DNA from: Enoplolaimus lenunculus
Taxonomy: Eukaryota; Nematoda; Enoplea; Enoplida; Thoracostomopsidae
DNA: 64,000 nucleotides
Direction of reading: 5' to 3'
Assembly (NCBI GenBank): GCA_030248215.1
Contig: JASANG010004090.1
Location: 169,660 to 233,659 of the forward strand
Of this stretch, positions 46,415-57,339 are shown piece after piece. Positions within the stretch are counted from its first letter, which is position 1; every line of letters begins with the position of its first letter. The position numbers and the translations under genes are program-made. The notes beneath the pieces are model-generated. The model was not told the origin of the DNA. It saw only the letters and a list, made by a program, of their open reading frames with translations, and ran no database searches.

Positions 46415-46595
46415 TCGCTACCGAGAGATTATGTTTTGTCCCTACTCCCTTGGAACACTGTCAGGACAAAACCGACCCTCTAAGTACAGGGTGTGTTGTC
46501 ATCAGGCCCTCGTTATAGCATCGTTTTTGATACTTGTCCTAATAGGGTGGGTGGACAATTTTCATAACTATGCGCGCGTTATTACGTGGATGAAC
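46415..46595. mobile_element. Family-5 dispersed repeat, copy 2
   Basis: Same motif order as 9,097-9,280: TTTTGTCCCTAC, GAACACTGTCA, TAGCATCGTTTTTGA, AGGGTGGGTGGA, ATTACGTGGATGAAC. Confidence 0.55.
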
Positions 46596-46628
46596 CTGTT
46601 GGTAGATAAATAAAACGTTTCAAATTTT

Positions 46629-46733
46629 GGCCAATATAAATAACAGGGGCGGAACAGTAAGCATATTCCTAAGCCTAAGCGTAAAAATGAGCTCATTCAT
46701 AAGCCTAAGTCTAAGGGATCTTTTACATGGGCC
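46629..46733. mobile_element. Short family-2 MITE with 7/8 target duplication
   Basis: 105 bp, GGCCAATATAAATAACAGGG to CTTTTACATGGGCC. Flanks CAAATTTT and GAAATTTT match at 7 of 8. The interior has CCTAAGCCTAAGCG units. Confidence 0.7.
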
Positions 46734-47154
46734 GAAATTTTTGTACCTCACTATCCGTTTCCATTTCCGTTATTTTTACTATCCGTTTACACCATGCCAC
46801 ATAGTGAAGAAAAGCTTGAATTTCTAAGCTGTTGTTTATCGTATCAGTGAAAAATAAGCCGAGTTACCTCAATGCGCTGTAAAATTACACAATTACTGTA
46901 TTGAACGCAGAAGAGAAATTTAGGGCGAGAACGATAATGAAATTTTGAGCAGGTAAAAATTTCCTTGGATTAAGCGTAGCGCGGGTAACAAATCATAACC
47001 TATTTACAGCTCTGGTTTCCGCAAATTTCAATTCCCTATAAAGTGCGGTGTAGGCCAAAACATAACGTGAGATATATATTATATATATACAGAATGCATG
47101 GTTGCACATCCGTGTGTAAAAAGAGTATATATAATATCTACTCTTGATATCTGT

Positions 47155-47290
47155 AAACGTTAACTCACTCTGAGCAGGGTTGATTCCCAATCTGTGCTGA
47201 GTTAATTGCGGGTGCGTTGCTTAATTAGCTCAGAATGAGTTGAATCAACTCAGCGTTCTGAAAGACCTAATTCATACTCTTAGAACAGTT
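47155..47290. mobile_element. Family-6 repeat
   Basis: TTAACTCACTCTGAGC, GCTCAGAATGAGTTGAATC and TTCTGAAAGACCTAATTC repeat the family-6 motifs. Confidence 0.5.
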
Positions 47291-47333
47291 TTTACGTGCA
47301 GCTCAAAAGAATATATATCACGTGGACCTGTGC

Positions 47334-47813
47334 AACCGGAATTCCGGTTCCGGCAGGGTATTTTTCACTAACCTTTCTCATTCAAAAATTTAAGAAAATT
47401 GGCATATTCTAACTTATTTTTCTAAAATTGTCTGAGCGTGTATTGCCAAAGTTTTCAATTTGTGCCATAGGTACTTACTCAATCATTTATCATATGTTTC
47501 CAGCTACTGTAATTGTGGCCCATGTTACTTTAAGAGGCGTCCAGGTTTCTGGTGGGTCTATAAAAGAGTAGGTTTAGATTCTAGATTACATTTTTGCTTA
47601 GACTTAGGCGGAGGCTTAGGAACTCATTTTTGCAACGCTTTGGCCGTAATTGTTTCAAAATTTTGCATTCCAAATGGTGTGTTTACACCATCAAAGGCGA
47701 TAAAATAGCGTTAAAAATGAATTTTTCGGTAACAAGTATTTTTTGTTTTCCAATTCCGATATTTTTTGCTTTCCGGTTCCGGTATTTTATAATTCCGGTT
47801 GCACCCTGCCTGT
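47334..47813. mobile_element. Family-1 MITE carrying a nested family-2 segment
   Basis: Outer ends are TGTGCAACCGGAATTCCGG and TAATTCCGGTTGCACCCTG. Inside, 47,512-47,640 carries GGCCCATGTTACTTTAAGAG and CTTAGACTTAGGCGGAGGC, the family-2 signature. This is a nested insertion. Confidence 0.6.
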
Positions 47814-48437
47814 GGCCGATATAAAAACACATTCAGTATAAAGAACTCTAGCTAAGTAACTTTTAAAATTATAAATCATTTTAAATTACTATAATCGTTT
47901 TTGATTCATGCCTTAATTTCGGCATTTTATACCTAAGTTTGCCCCTGAAATACCTATAGCAGAACCAACGCCCCTAAACCCAAACTAAAATATTAATACT
48001 GATTAGTATTAATATGGGTAGATAGAACTATAAAAGTATATAGAGTGTTTTTGCCTCCAATTATACGTTGCAGAGCAGCGTATCTTAGGCCAAATCGTGG
48101 ACATTACTATCCAGTTTATTGCAAGGTTAAAAATATGGTGTACATTCTGTAGATGAACATTATTTCAGCGCGACAACGTTCTGATCTTTTAAACATACAT
48201 GCGAAGTGCAACTGGACCAGACACAGCTTAATTCGCATGCTTAGCAACATTCGCTACTGCGGTACATACATATATAAGTGCTGCGCAGAACAGAGAATAC
48301 AGTTCGTTTCGGTGCACATATTCTCAATTGTACGTAGCACCTAATCACCAGTTAGTGACAAGTAGTCTTACAACTTTCGAATCGCCGAATAGTGAACGAT
48401 CGTTTGTTTCAAAACCTGTTACTAGTAAAACACTGGC

Positions 48438-48622
48438 GGCCAATGTATAGAACAGGACCGGAACAGTAGTATAAGCGTATTCCAAGGGCTAGACCTAAGC
48501 CTTAGCCTAGGCGTAAGGATGAGCCTATTCCTAAGCCTAAGCAAAAAAGTTAGTCTAAAGCTTAAACTCACTCTATCACGGCCCAGCCGGAAAGCGATCC
48601 GGCCCTGTTCTATACATGGGCC
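48438..48622. mobile_element. Family-2 MITE, TATAGAACAGG subtype, perfect 8-bp target duplication
   Basis: Ends are GGCCAATGTATAGAACAGGA and CCCTGTTCTATACATGGGCC. It is flanked by ACACTGGC on both sides. The interior contains GCCTAGGCGTAAGG and CCTAAGCCTAAGC. Confidence 0.85.
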
Positions 48623-48748
48623 ACACTGGCAATGGGTGCTACAAGCAAAAAAGTTAGTCTAAAGCTTAAACTCACTCTATCACGGCCCAGCCGGAAAGCG
48701 ATCCGGCCCTGTTCTATACATGGGCCGCACTGGCAATGGGTGCTACAC
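48541..48748 (+). repeat. Recent 104-bp tandem duplication of MITE right end plus flank
   Basis: 48541-48644 and 48645-48748 are almost identical. The unit starts GCAAAAAAGTTAGTCTAAAG inside the family-2 element and ends in its unique flank (AATGGGTGCTACA). One interior difference (GGGCCAC versus GGGCCGC) and a difference at the end were seen. Confidence 0.95.
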
Positions 48749-49071
48749 ACACGCGCGCAATTGAGAATACCGCCACTGTGTGGTTTTCGTTAAACTATGG
48801 TGAACAATATATAACGACATCATGGTTTTCTACCACTAGTCGCTAAGTATGATACATATTTTCGCTGAATATCAAATGCAGCTTCACAGTATGAACGTGA
48901 TTTTTGTTGAGAATCTTTGAGCAATCGAATTTGTAACGCCGCCTACAACACATTGAATACAACCGTCATTTTGTCCCCACAGCGGCGGAACTGGATTGTT
49001 TGAGACTATACAGCTACAGCGTTCTAAGTTCGTTCACACGTATATGTTTTGCAACTATATGCAAGCGTCGT

Positions 49072-49212
49072 GCACTGGCGGATCTAACGCGACCACCCAG
49101 GGCATGTCCATTCAGCGTGGATCAAAACTAAACGTTTGTTATGACTTGGTGCTGCATTTGCGTTTGGCTTCGCGTGCCTCTTGTCATAATTTACTTGATC
49201 CGCCACTGCATG
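49072..49212. mobile_element. Non-autonomous element with CACTGGCGGATC ends
   Basis: Left end CACTGGCGGATCTAACG and right end TTGATCCGCCACTG are inverted copies. About 140 bp, no coding content. Clear target duplications were not seen. Confidence 0.6.
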
Positions 49213-49751
49213 CAGTATGCAATTTTAACGTAAACTCGCACTCTCTAATGTCAGATATATCAGATAGAAATTAATTGCATTCATGACTGCGTTTCAACCA
49301 CTACACAAATCTCGAACGGTCGGTCGGCTCGGCTGGAACTGCTAGTAATATCGTCATAATATTCTAATTACGCAAACGCGACTATAAACACATTTTTACA
49401 TACGGCTATGTAATAATTGTGTCACGACAAAAAGCCAAAAGCATTTACAAATGTGAATGAAAACTCGTAAATGCAATCGCGATTACTGCATATTTAATTC
49501 CATCCGTAACTGTATGTATGTAGATATAATTTACCATGAACATTGATATAAACTGTATAGTGTATACGTAATTTCAACAGCAACACAGGGCCAATTTGGC
49601 AACAGTCTTGTTATTCGCGTATAAGAACAATCTTGATGCAAGCGTATAAAAACAATCTTGATGCAAAATTTTAGCAAAAAAAGTACAGTACAACATAAAC
49701 TTCTGCTCGAAACCCTTACAGATTAATACGTAATACATAAAATGAACTTAC

Positions 49752-52700
49752 CAATTGCGCAACATTATCAAGTGATAACTCGTCTTCTTGTTTCGCGCTA
49801 CACAACATTTCTAACTGAGATTTGTGTTGCAGCAATGCCATTAAATCTGAAACTCTCAAGTGCTGATATTCGTACACCCAACCATACCGTTTGTCAGATC
49901 TATCCAACGTTCCACACGACAATTTTCCAATTAAATTTGCAGCACTTTGGTTGCGTTCTTCGCCGCTGGTTAATTTTGCTACATTCTGCTTGCGTTGCGA
50001 TTCATGTTGCCTTGTCAAATCGCTCACATGTGCTTCAAAGCGAGCGCTTGCTCTGTCGACACTTGTAGTTGACTTCGCATTACTGCTACAAATGGTTGTT
50101 GTTGGACTCAGAAGGATAGATGAATTTTCAGAGTAATTTTGGTTGGTAAAGAATTCACCGGAATATATACGGCCAGAATCTCGATGATTCCAGTGTCCAA
50201 CTTCCGCGCTAGAGCTTACTGAGCCGGCTGGCGCTCGCTTTTGGTGTCCTACAGACACCAGTCCGCGAAGACTACCACCGTTTTCACTCAATCCAGCTTC
50301 GACAAACATAGTCGAGCCTTGCCGACTGCCCGTGGCACTCTTACCCGGCACAGTAGCGAGCAAAATTTTTCGCTGACTCCGAGAAGAAACTATCGTTGTC
50401 GGACTATCTATCTCGTCATTGGCTAAAGCGTTCGTTGATAGCAACTCATCCGACGAATCAGATTCGTACTCGGTGTTTGAATTTATTGGAGTTCTATCAT
50501 CACGGTTACTGCTACTATCACCAGCGGTATCAGAAGATAGCGAATCATAATCGCTCTGTAGTTGTTGCGGACTGCTATAGCGGCGTCGTTTTCTCGTTGC
50601 TGATTGTTTCATAACGGCGTTACTCGAATTAGATTGGCCAATCGTGACTGATTCATAACAATGGAGCGTTTTAGACTCATTATTGACGTTAGTATTGTCG
50701 CAGATATCGCTTGGCTGAATTACTTTATTTGTGTCAGTTTGTTGTAAGGCAAAAGTAGTCTCAGTTTCCCCGAAAGATACACAGTTGGTACCCGAATCTA
50801 ATATTGCTGGTGTTAGCGAAGTGGAAACGGACGATGTTTTGTTAAGCCGTGGTAAAGTCATACGCGTTTTCGGTGCAATTGAACGATTTGTAGCGGCAGC
50901 AGCTTTAGGCTTTGGGTTAGAACGGCGTTTAGATACTGATTTCTTTTTCGATTGCCGTTGTTGCTGATCTGTAACAAATCCTGACACTTCACGATTCGAA
51001 TTCGAGTCCACAGCGGTGCACAAGCGACGAACTTCGCTCTCCAGATCAAACAGAGGAACGGTTGTTTGCCTCCTGTAAGCCTCACGTGCTTGTTGTTTTG
51101 CTCGTTTCAATAAATCAAAGCTTCGACTCGGTGTTGGGGCTTGAACAGATTTAAGCTTTCGGTGACTGACGCCATTTGGGGGTACACAAGTCCGGCGCTT
51201 TCGTGCCAAATCGTTCAACAGCGAAGGTTTCGTGTGATTTTGGCTACCAGATGGGTGTGAGTTTGTTAGAGAACCAACCGTGTCGCTAGATCTACCCCCA
51301 TCTGCGACTACATTTGGCACAGCGACAAGCTTGCCATTAACTAATGAAAATTGACCGCTTGGAAGCTCATGCTTCACTGCAGAATTAAAGTTCACAGCAG
51401 AAGATTTCTGACAGCCAGATATTTTGTCTTCAGACCTGCGTGACCTTTCTTTACCCGCCGGAATAAACCGACCCTCATCTAAATCAATTACAACCGAACT
51501 TGCCTGGCTATCAGCTAATGTTTTAGCGTCTCGCTCAATCGTACCACCTACCAAAGGAATAAACCCAGACGTCGCTGCTGTATCCATGTCCGTTTCGATA
51601 TCGCCAAAATCGCTTGAGTTGCTGCTACATTTTGCTGCAAGTTGTTTCAGATACCGACGGTGCTCACGGAATTGACGATACACTTCGGGCGCTGTTGGTT
51701 TTGTTCGATCGGGAAGTGGCCGCGGAACAAACACAGTGCAACTCGCTTGTGTGGCTGCATTCAGCGCCAGTTGAGGTAGGCAAAACGGTTGCGTAGTGAC
51801 AAGATTAGGCTCTGGTTCTGTTAATCGCGCTGGCGACAATGATTGTGGAGATTGAGAGAGTGTTGCCGTGCAGAGAAAACGTCCTTATAAAATAATGTCT
51901 GATATAAGGTATGCATACCCCATATTACTCAGAAAAGTACTTATTTTAATAGATCATTTTTCAGCAATTTATTGAGGAACAACATTGGCCGTGTCATACA
52001 CACCTGATCAGGACATTTTGTGCCAAAATTTCAGTAATAATTTTGTTATATCTTTATGACCTTATAAATGGATAACAATATACAATACGCCGAAGTTATC
52101 AAGCTACATCACTGCGGTATAACATAGCGAACGCAAAACAGCTAAACGCAATCACGATTACTGTGCACTCAATTCCGCTCGTACCAAAGTTTAGCGCGTG
52201 CAAATAACACTGTTTGCTGTTAAAACTACCAATACAATACACACAGTATATTTTAACGCTGATCTGCACCCACATATTGTAAAGTACATAAAAGTTGGCA
52301 TAAATTTTAAACTAACGTCTATTGTAGTTTACTTACTTACCTGAACTAGTTAACGCATCATTGGCATTTTCTCCCAACGACACCGCAGCAAACAACTGAG
52401 CACGTATATCGCAGTCCACATTCGGTATATTATCATCGGCTTGCTGGTCGATTTTTGCATCATGGTCTGGAGGTCCTTCATTTCCATCATCACAGTCTTT
52501 CCCAAACTCATGCGGCGCTAAAGCTGCTATGGCTACTGACGCCGTCGGAGAAACTAAGTGACTAGAACCCAAATCATTTGAACAGATTTCGTTTTGCCTC
52601 ATATCGTTACATGCAAGGTTTCCTCTACACCCAACGCTAGGAGCAATTTCTAATGACCTACCACAATCAACCAGTTTGTATACGGCATTGTTTGGGCCGA

Positions 52701-54415
52701 AATAACATTCCTGACGCTCCATTAAATGTTTCGATACAATTTCTGGCATAAGTAACGTGTCTGACTGGTGTGCAAGTCCACTACTGTATTCTGGTTCAAT
52801 GTGTGTTCGTCTTCTGGTACGGCGCTCTTTAATACCGATAGCTGCACCCGTTGTCTCAGCTTGTTTTACAGCTTGTCTAACCAACCGACGCAGAACAATC
52901 TGACACTGTTTTTGTAGACTACAATCCGTGTTTGCTGGTTCGCTTGTATTAATATCATCCACAGTGCTAATATTATAATCACAGCCTCTATTGTACTGTC
53001 GTAGCGCACCTTCTGATCTTACACTAACACTCACATCGGTGAAATTAGGATAAAAGTCTGGTGGTTCCAGTCTTCCTTGAAATTGTCTTGCAGACCTAGA
53101 TCCAGTCATTCGAACCGGGTCAATGGAATCTATGCAGTTATTTTCGCAAATTGTTAAATCTGGACAATGTTCTCTGATAAGCATTTGCAGGAATGTTAGT
53201 TCACTCGTAACACAATTACTATCGGCGATAGGCCGCTGAATATTGTTTGGTTTAGCACTTTCATGCGTATGGGGTGGTGGATTTAAAACGTGAGCTAAAT
53301 CATCAGTTTGGGCATCATTTAACTGATTAGGAGCGGTTAATATCGACGTGCTCGTTGTAACGGGCCGCAATAGCTTTTTAGCCGCGTCAAGTGAAAATGA
53401 GCCAAGCTTAAGTTTGGCAGATGAAGTTTTGCGATCGCAAACGCTTCGTTTTTCGCTTCCAACTTCGCAAAGTTCCGCATTTCTGGTGGATAAACCTGAG
53501 CTGATACTCTGAAGACTGTGAAAAACATTAGGCATACCTTGTTCACAAACCTTACTTATTCTCGGGCTCTCCGTCATACCACCACCTTCCTTGCGCGGAC
53601 TTTGTGAAACATTCGGCACAGGTTTTGTTACCACATTTTCGAATAATCCCAAAGCGCGAAGTTCACGAAATGATACAATACTTTTCTGTGACAAAATCCG
53701 AGATGAATTTTTCGCATTCCGGGTGGCTGTAATCACAACTGAATTCAGTAGTTCAGCGCAAATCAATTCTCGTTTACTAAGCTCAGCAGATGGTTTAGAA
53801 AAAGTTAAAATTACAATTTCCAAATATCGACTCGGTAGGCTTCGTTGGTAGTGAGAAATTTGTTGTTTTGAACATGCCGCATCGATATTATCCTCCACAC
53901 TTTCAACGCTCATAATGTTCAAAATGCTAGCTTCATGTGCCAATAATAAAAAATGCGCCCATTTTATCAGATCTGCAAATAAAATTCATAAGTTAACATT
54001 CAAAAATAAATATAAAGACAGAGCAGGATTATTTCACGGAGAAACTCATCGACCAGGATCCGCACAGTTTCAGTAAAGCACTACATGAAATAACTGTAAC
54101 AACCAGACCCGGATGAAACTCTAGTGTAGAAAAATAAATTTCACAAAATTCACTAATTTAGTCAATTCAATATTGCGGAAACATTTCATTACGTATCAAT
54201 TTAAGAAAAACGACATACATTATCAAAATTTAAAAAATAGATTATTTCATAAGTTGCAAAGAGAAACAGCACAAAACGTCATTTCCGATCAGGATTTGCT
54301 CAATGGTTAATGTTGATGTAACCTATAACTCGGATTACATAGTTTCACTCGCTTACCAACATATACACTATCTTTGAGATCACTCAATTGCACAAAATGT
54401 GCAGTTTTTGCAAAC
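49752..54415 (-). CDS. Large, mostly disordered protein, unrecognised; three phase-matched exons, incomplete at both ends
   Basis: Three exons join in phase. 54415-54357 is 59 nt and ends in phase 1. 53972-52341 is 1,632 nt (acceptor TTTATTTGCAG, donor GTAAGTAAGT). 51883-49752 is 2,132 nt (acceptor TTATTTTATAAG, donor GTAAGTTCAT). Together they encode about 1,274 residues. The start is helical (FAKTAHFVQLSDLKDSVYVD then LIKWAHFLLLAHEASILNIM). The middle is Ser/Asn/Gln-rich with basic patches (KKKSVSKRRSNPKPK, RKRRRYSS). Short ordered islands are YRQFREHRRYLKQLAAK, FDLLKRAKQQAREAYRR and, near the 3' end, YGWVYEYQHLRVSDLMALLQ. The first methionine and the final exons are not in hand; they should lie above 54,416 and below 49,752. 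I do not recognise the family. A nuclear or centrosomal scaffold would fit the composition, but that is only a guess. Confidence 0.7.
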
Positions 54416-54543
54416 CTAAAACAATGATGTGAGTTCACCACAACAAGATAACAGATTGGACTTAGACTTGCAATTTTTGATAAATTGTATATAAGCACCG
54501 TAATCACATGTGTCAGTGAGCAGTTGAAACTATTACGCGCAGG

Positions 54544-54818
54544 AGGATGCAACCGGAACCGGAATTTGAGAAAAATTACCGGAACCGGATTCGGAAAGCT
54601 AAAAATACGTTCATTTTAATTTTCTTTTTTACTGTATTATTGGTAAAATAACGTTACCTACTGCATTTTAGATTTTCGTTGTTCAAGGAAACGAAATTAC
54701 GTACATTCGTTGGTTTATTTCCGTGATTGTTAAGGTTTACAGTATACGTACTATGTAATGAAACCTAAAAATTAACCGGAAGCGAAAGGTGAAAAAATGC
54801 CGGAACTCCGGTTGCACT
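54544..54818. mobile_element. Family-1 MITE, CCGGAA subtype, decayed ends
   Basis: GATGCAACCGGAACCGGAAT at the left and GCCGGAACTCCGGTTGCAC at the right. The interior aligns with 28,647-29,031 (TTTTAGATTTTCGTTGTTC against TTTTAGATTTTCGTCGTCG). Confidence 0.65.
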
Positions 54819-54869
54819 TTGATTACACGTTGTTATGAATTTGCGACTGCATTACTGTGGGCAACAAAT

Positions 54870-55085
54870 ACACAATTACGGATATAATTGACTACTATCG
54901 CAAACGACCATCGTGATTGGACGTAATTTTCACGGTCGCCAAGTATTGAATTGTCAACCGATTGCAAACGCGGTTACAACCACTGTAAAGAACGCAACTG
55001 CAACCGCGTTTGAGAAACGGTACGGTACAACCCCAACCGCTAACCGGATCGCAATTACTATGCGGTTAATCCTGCGCGTAACTGT
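54870..55085. mobile_element. Family-3 MITE
   Basis: ATTACGGATATAATTGACTA at the left and GCGGTTAATCCTGCGCGTAA at the right. The interior has CGATTGCAAACGCGG, GCAACCGCG and GGATCGCAATTAC units. Confidence 0.5.
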
Positions 55086-55904
55086 TGATGTTCCACTGAG
55101 TTTCTGATGAAAAAAACTACAAATTAACTGATTGCATAATAATATTTCAAAACTCTACTCTTATATTGGTTCGTGCAACTAAAACAGTTGGTTTTAGTGC
55201 CAGTTTCGGTGCAAACAAAGCTCACAAGTTACAACCGATTTGATGAATGCAGGTTCGTTGCTTTAGACGACTCAACAACCCTAGATCTTTAATTATCCTC
55301 GCTTGTAAGTCATCAGAAACACATGTCCCTTCTATAGAACTTAAAGCCCAATTCTCGCTAGCAACGAGAGCTGACTATCAATGTTTTAGTATCTTAATAT
55401 GAGTACCTCGTTGAAATGACAGCTTTCGCCCGATTTCACAAAAATTCTTAAGTAGTGTCACTGAAAAATTACATATATATTATGAAATTAAGGCACAACA
55501 GTGAAAAGCCAAGTCAATTTGAAGTAGTTTGGGTACACAGTGATTAAAATAATGTTGCCGTAATAATAAATACCAGTGACCAGTGTGTTGAGCGCATTCA
55601 CACACTTTATACATAGTACGTACATAACGTAACGATACATGCAAGAATATAATATAGGTTAATCTACAATACACCGATGCATAATGCATTCGTATTAGGC
55701 AAATTAGCAATGGATTTTGGTCCGGCGTCGGTCAAATCGTAGATTTAGCGCCAACCTGGTCTGGTATGTTGAAATTCCAATAACATGACACGAAAACTGA
55801 GCAGCTGATTGCGATACTCGCGGGCGTCGTGGCATAGTCCGTAGCAAGCTGCAAAATCGCAATGCCAACATGGATCAACTGTTGCAAAAATTCAGTTTTA
55901 AGCC

Positions 55905-56190
55905 CCATTCGCACATGCAAATTTTTGCAGCGAGAACTCACAGCTGCAGCTTGCATGAAATACTTCCAGCTGCAAGTACTTTCTAAGGAACATTCCGATT
56001 GACCAATCAAACTGCAAATACAAGAAATTCAAATGACTTGCAATTGCATCCCAGCTGCTAATTAAGTTCAATTGAATGAAATCCAGTGAATAATTTGCAG
56101 TTGCATGAAGATCAAAACTACATTGTGACCAAATTTGCATAGGCAAGTTGCAGGTGCAAGTTTTTTTGCAAAAACTTGCACGCGTTTGTA
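55905..56190. mobile_element. Palindromic MITE rich in TGCAA motifs
   Basis: The left CGCACATGCAAATTTTTGCA and the right TTTTTGCAAAAACTTGCACG are imperfect inverted copies that extend about 55 bp through TGCAGCTTGC-like repeats. It has no coding content; ORFs here are shadows. Confidence 0.55.
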
Positions 56191-57339
56191 CTGCCTTACT
56201 CAACGGTTTTAAGCTAAAAAAACTAGCTATGTCCCCTACTTACTTTATTCATTAAATTAGCAACAAACAAATTGTTTATTTAGTTAATTACTTGCCACAT
56301 TCTAAATGCTGTTGAAGCCTCGAATTGTGGTGTATGGTGTTGGCCTATGGAGAGCTTTTTAATTACTTGTTTTTAACCGTCACTGGAACTAAAAATTCGC
56401 TTGAATCCAAATTGTTATGCAACCGACAGAATACAAGTAAAATGTTTCTTCTAACATTCTTTAAGCTATAACACGTTTGCATAACATGTACAGGTTGCAA
56501 TTGTAATGGAATTTATCTAAACAATTTATAAACATTTTCGCCCTATTTTAATTTAAAACAATTTTTATATTAACAGACATTGTCTTAGCGTCAAAAGCTA
56601 TTAGTATAGCACCTGCAATATTAAAACTGATTCTTATGAATTTTGTTTTATTCAACCCGCGTGCAAACGGAACTGTACAATTGCTGCCTTTTAAATTAAA
56701 GATCATTATTACATAGCTAGTAACTACTACTAAAGAGCGTGATACCCTGCGCTGTGTACCTAAAAACAAGTGGCCGGCGTGTTTTAAAGTATGGTTTAAA
56801 TATCATGGGCTTCAAAATTGCAGGTCTTCTACATGGAAAGTGAAATTGGGATATGTCACGATTTTTATACGGTCAAAGTAGGCTTAGCTGTCGATTTATG
56901 CTGTTTGAAAATCTACATGTCAGTGTAAGGCCTGGACTGGTTAAAAACGGCAATTTTCGATCGATCTGAGGGTGGCTGTGGTCTGGGTTTTGACAAATCC
57001 TGTAACGCGACAATACGGATTTTAGCATCCCTACGGCTTGTACACACAACAAGGATTTGATAGATTTACTGGCGAGCAATACAAATACAACACAAAGGAC
57101 ATGACCTCAGTCCCATAAGTAGCCGTATACGTTTTTATGCGTTTTTGACCTGTACTGAGAATAACTTTCGAGCGAGAGTCTGTACGACCGGAAAGTATAC
57201 ATATATGAAAACCCAATGTAAAGCATTTGTCCGATTTTGCAGCGGGAATCTTAACCAGATGAAAACTTTCGTCAGTTCCAGCAGTCAATTTGTGAAATAC
57301 TTGTGTCTTCACATTGCGTAGGAACGTTGATCGCAACAA

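Larger units (their letters stand above)
41383..49751. other. 8.4 kb without a supported gene, repeat-dense
   Basis: The space between DBNL (plus) and the unnamed large gene (minus). It is filled with family 1-6 copies, a strong hairpin at 45,264-45,352, a 104-bp tandem duplication at 48,541-48,748 and a CACTGGCGGATC element at 49,072-49,212. The missing 3' exons of the large gene should lie here but were not recognised. Confidence 0.55.

Noticed and set aside
49742-51796. Plus-strand ORFs opposite the large unnamed gene
   Set aside because: Shadows of the 2.1 kb minus-strand exon; composition follows its codons on the reverse strand.
55898-56203. 101-codon minus-strand ORF
   Set aside because: Covers the palindromic TGCAA-rich MITE; the open frame is incidental.
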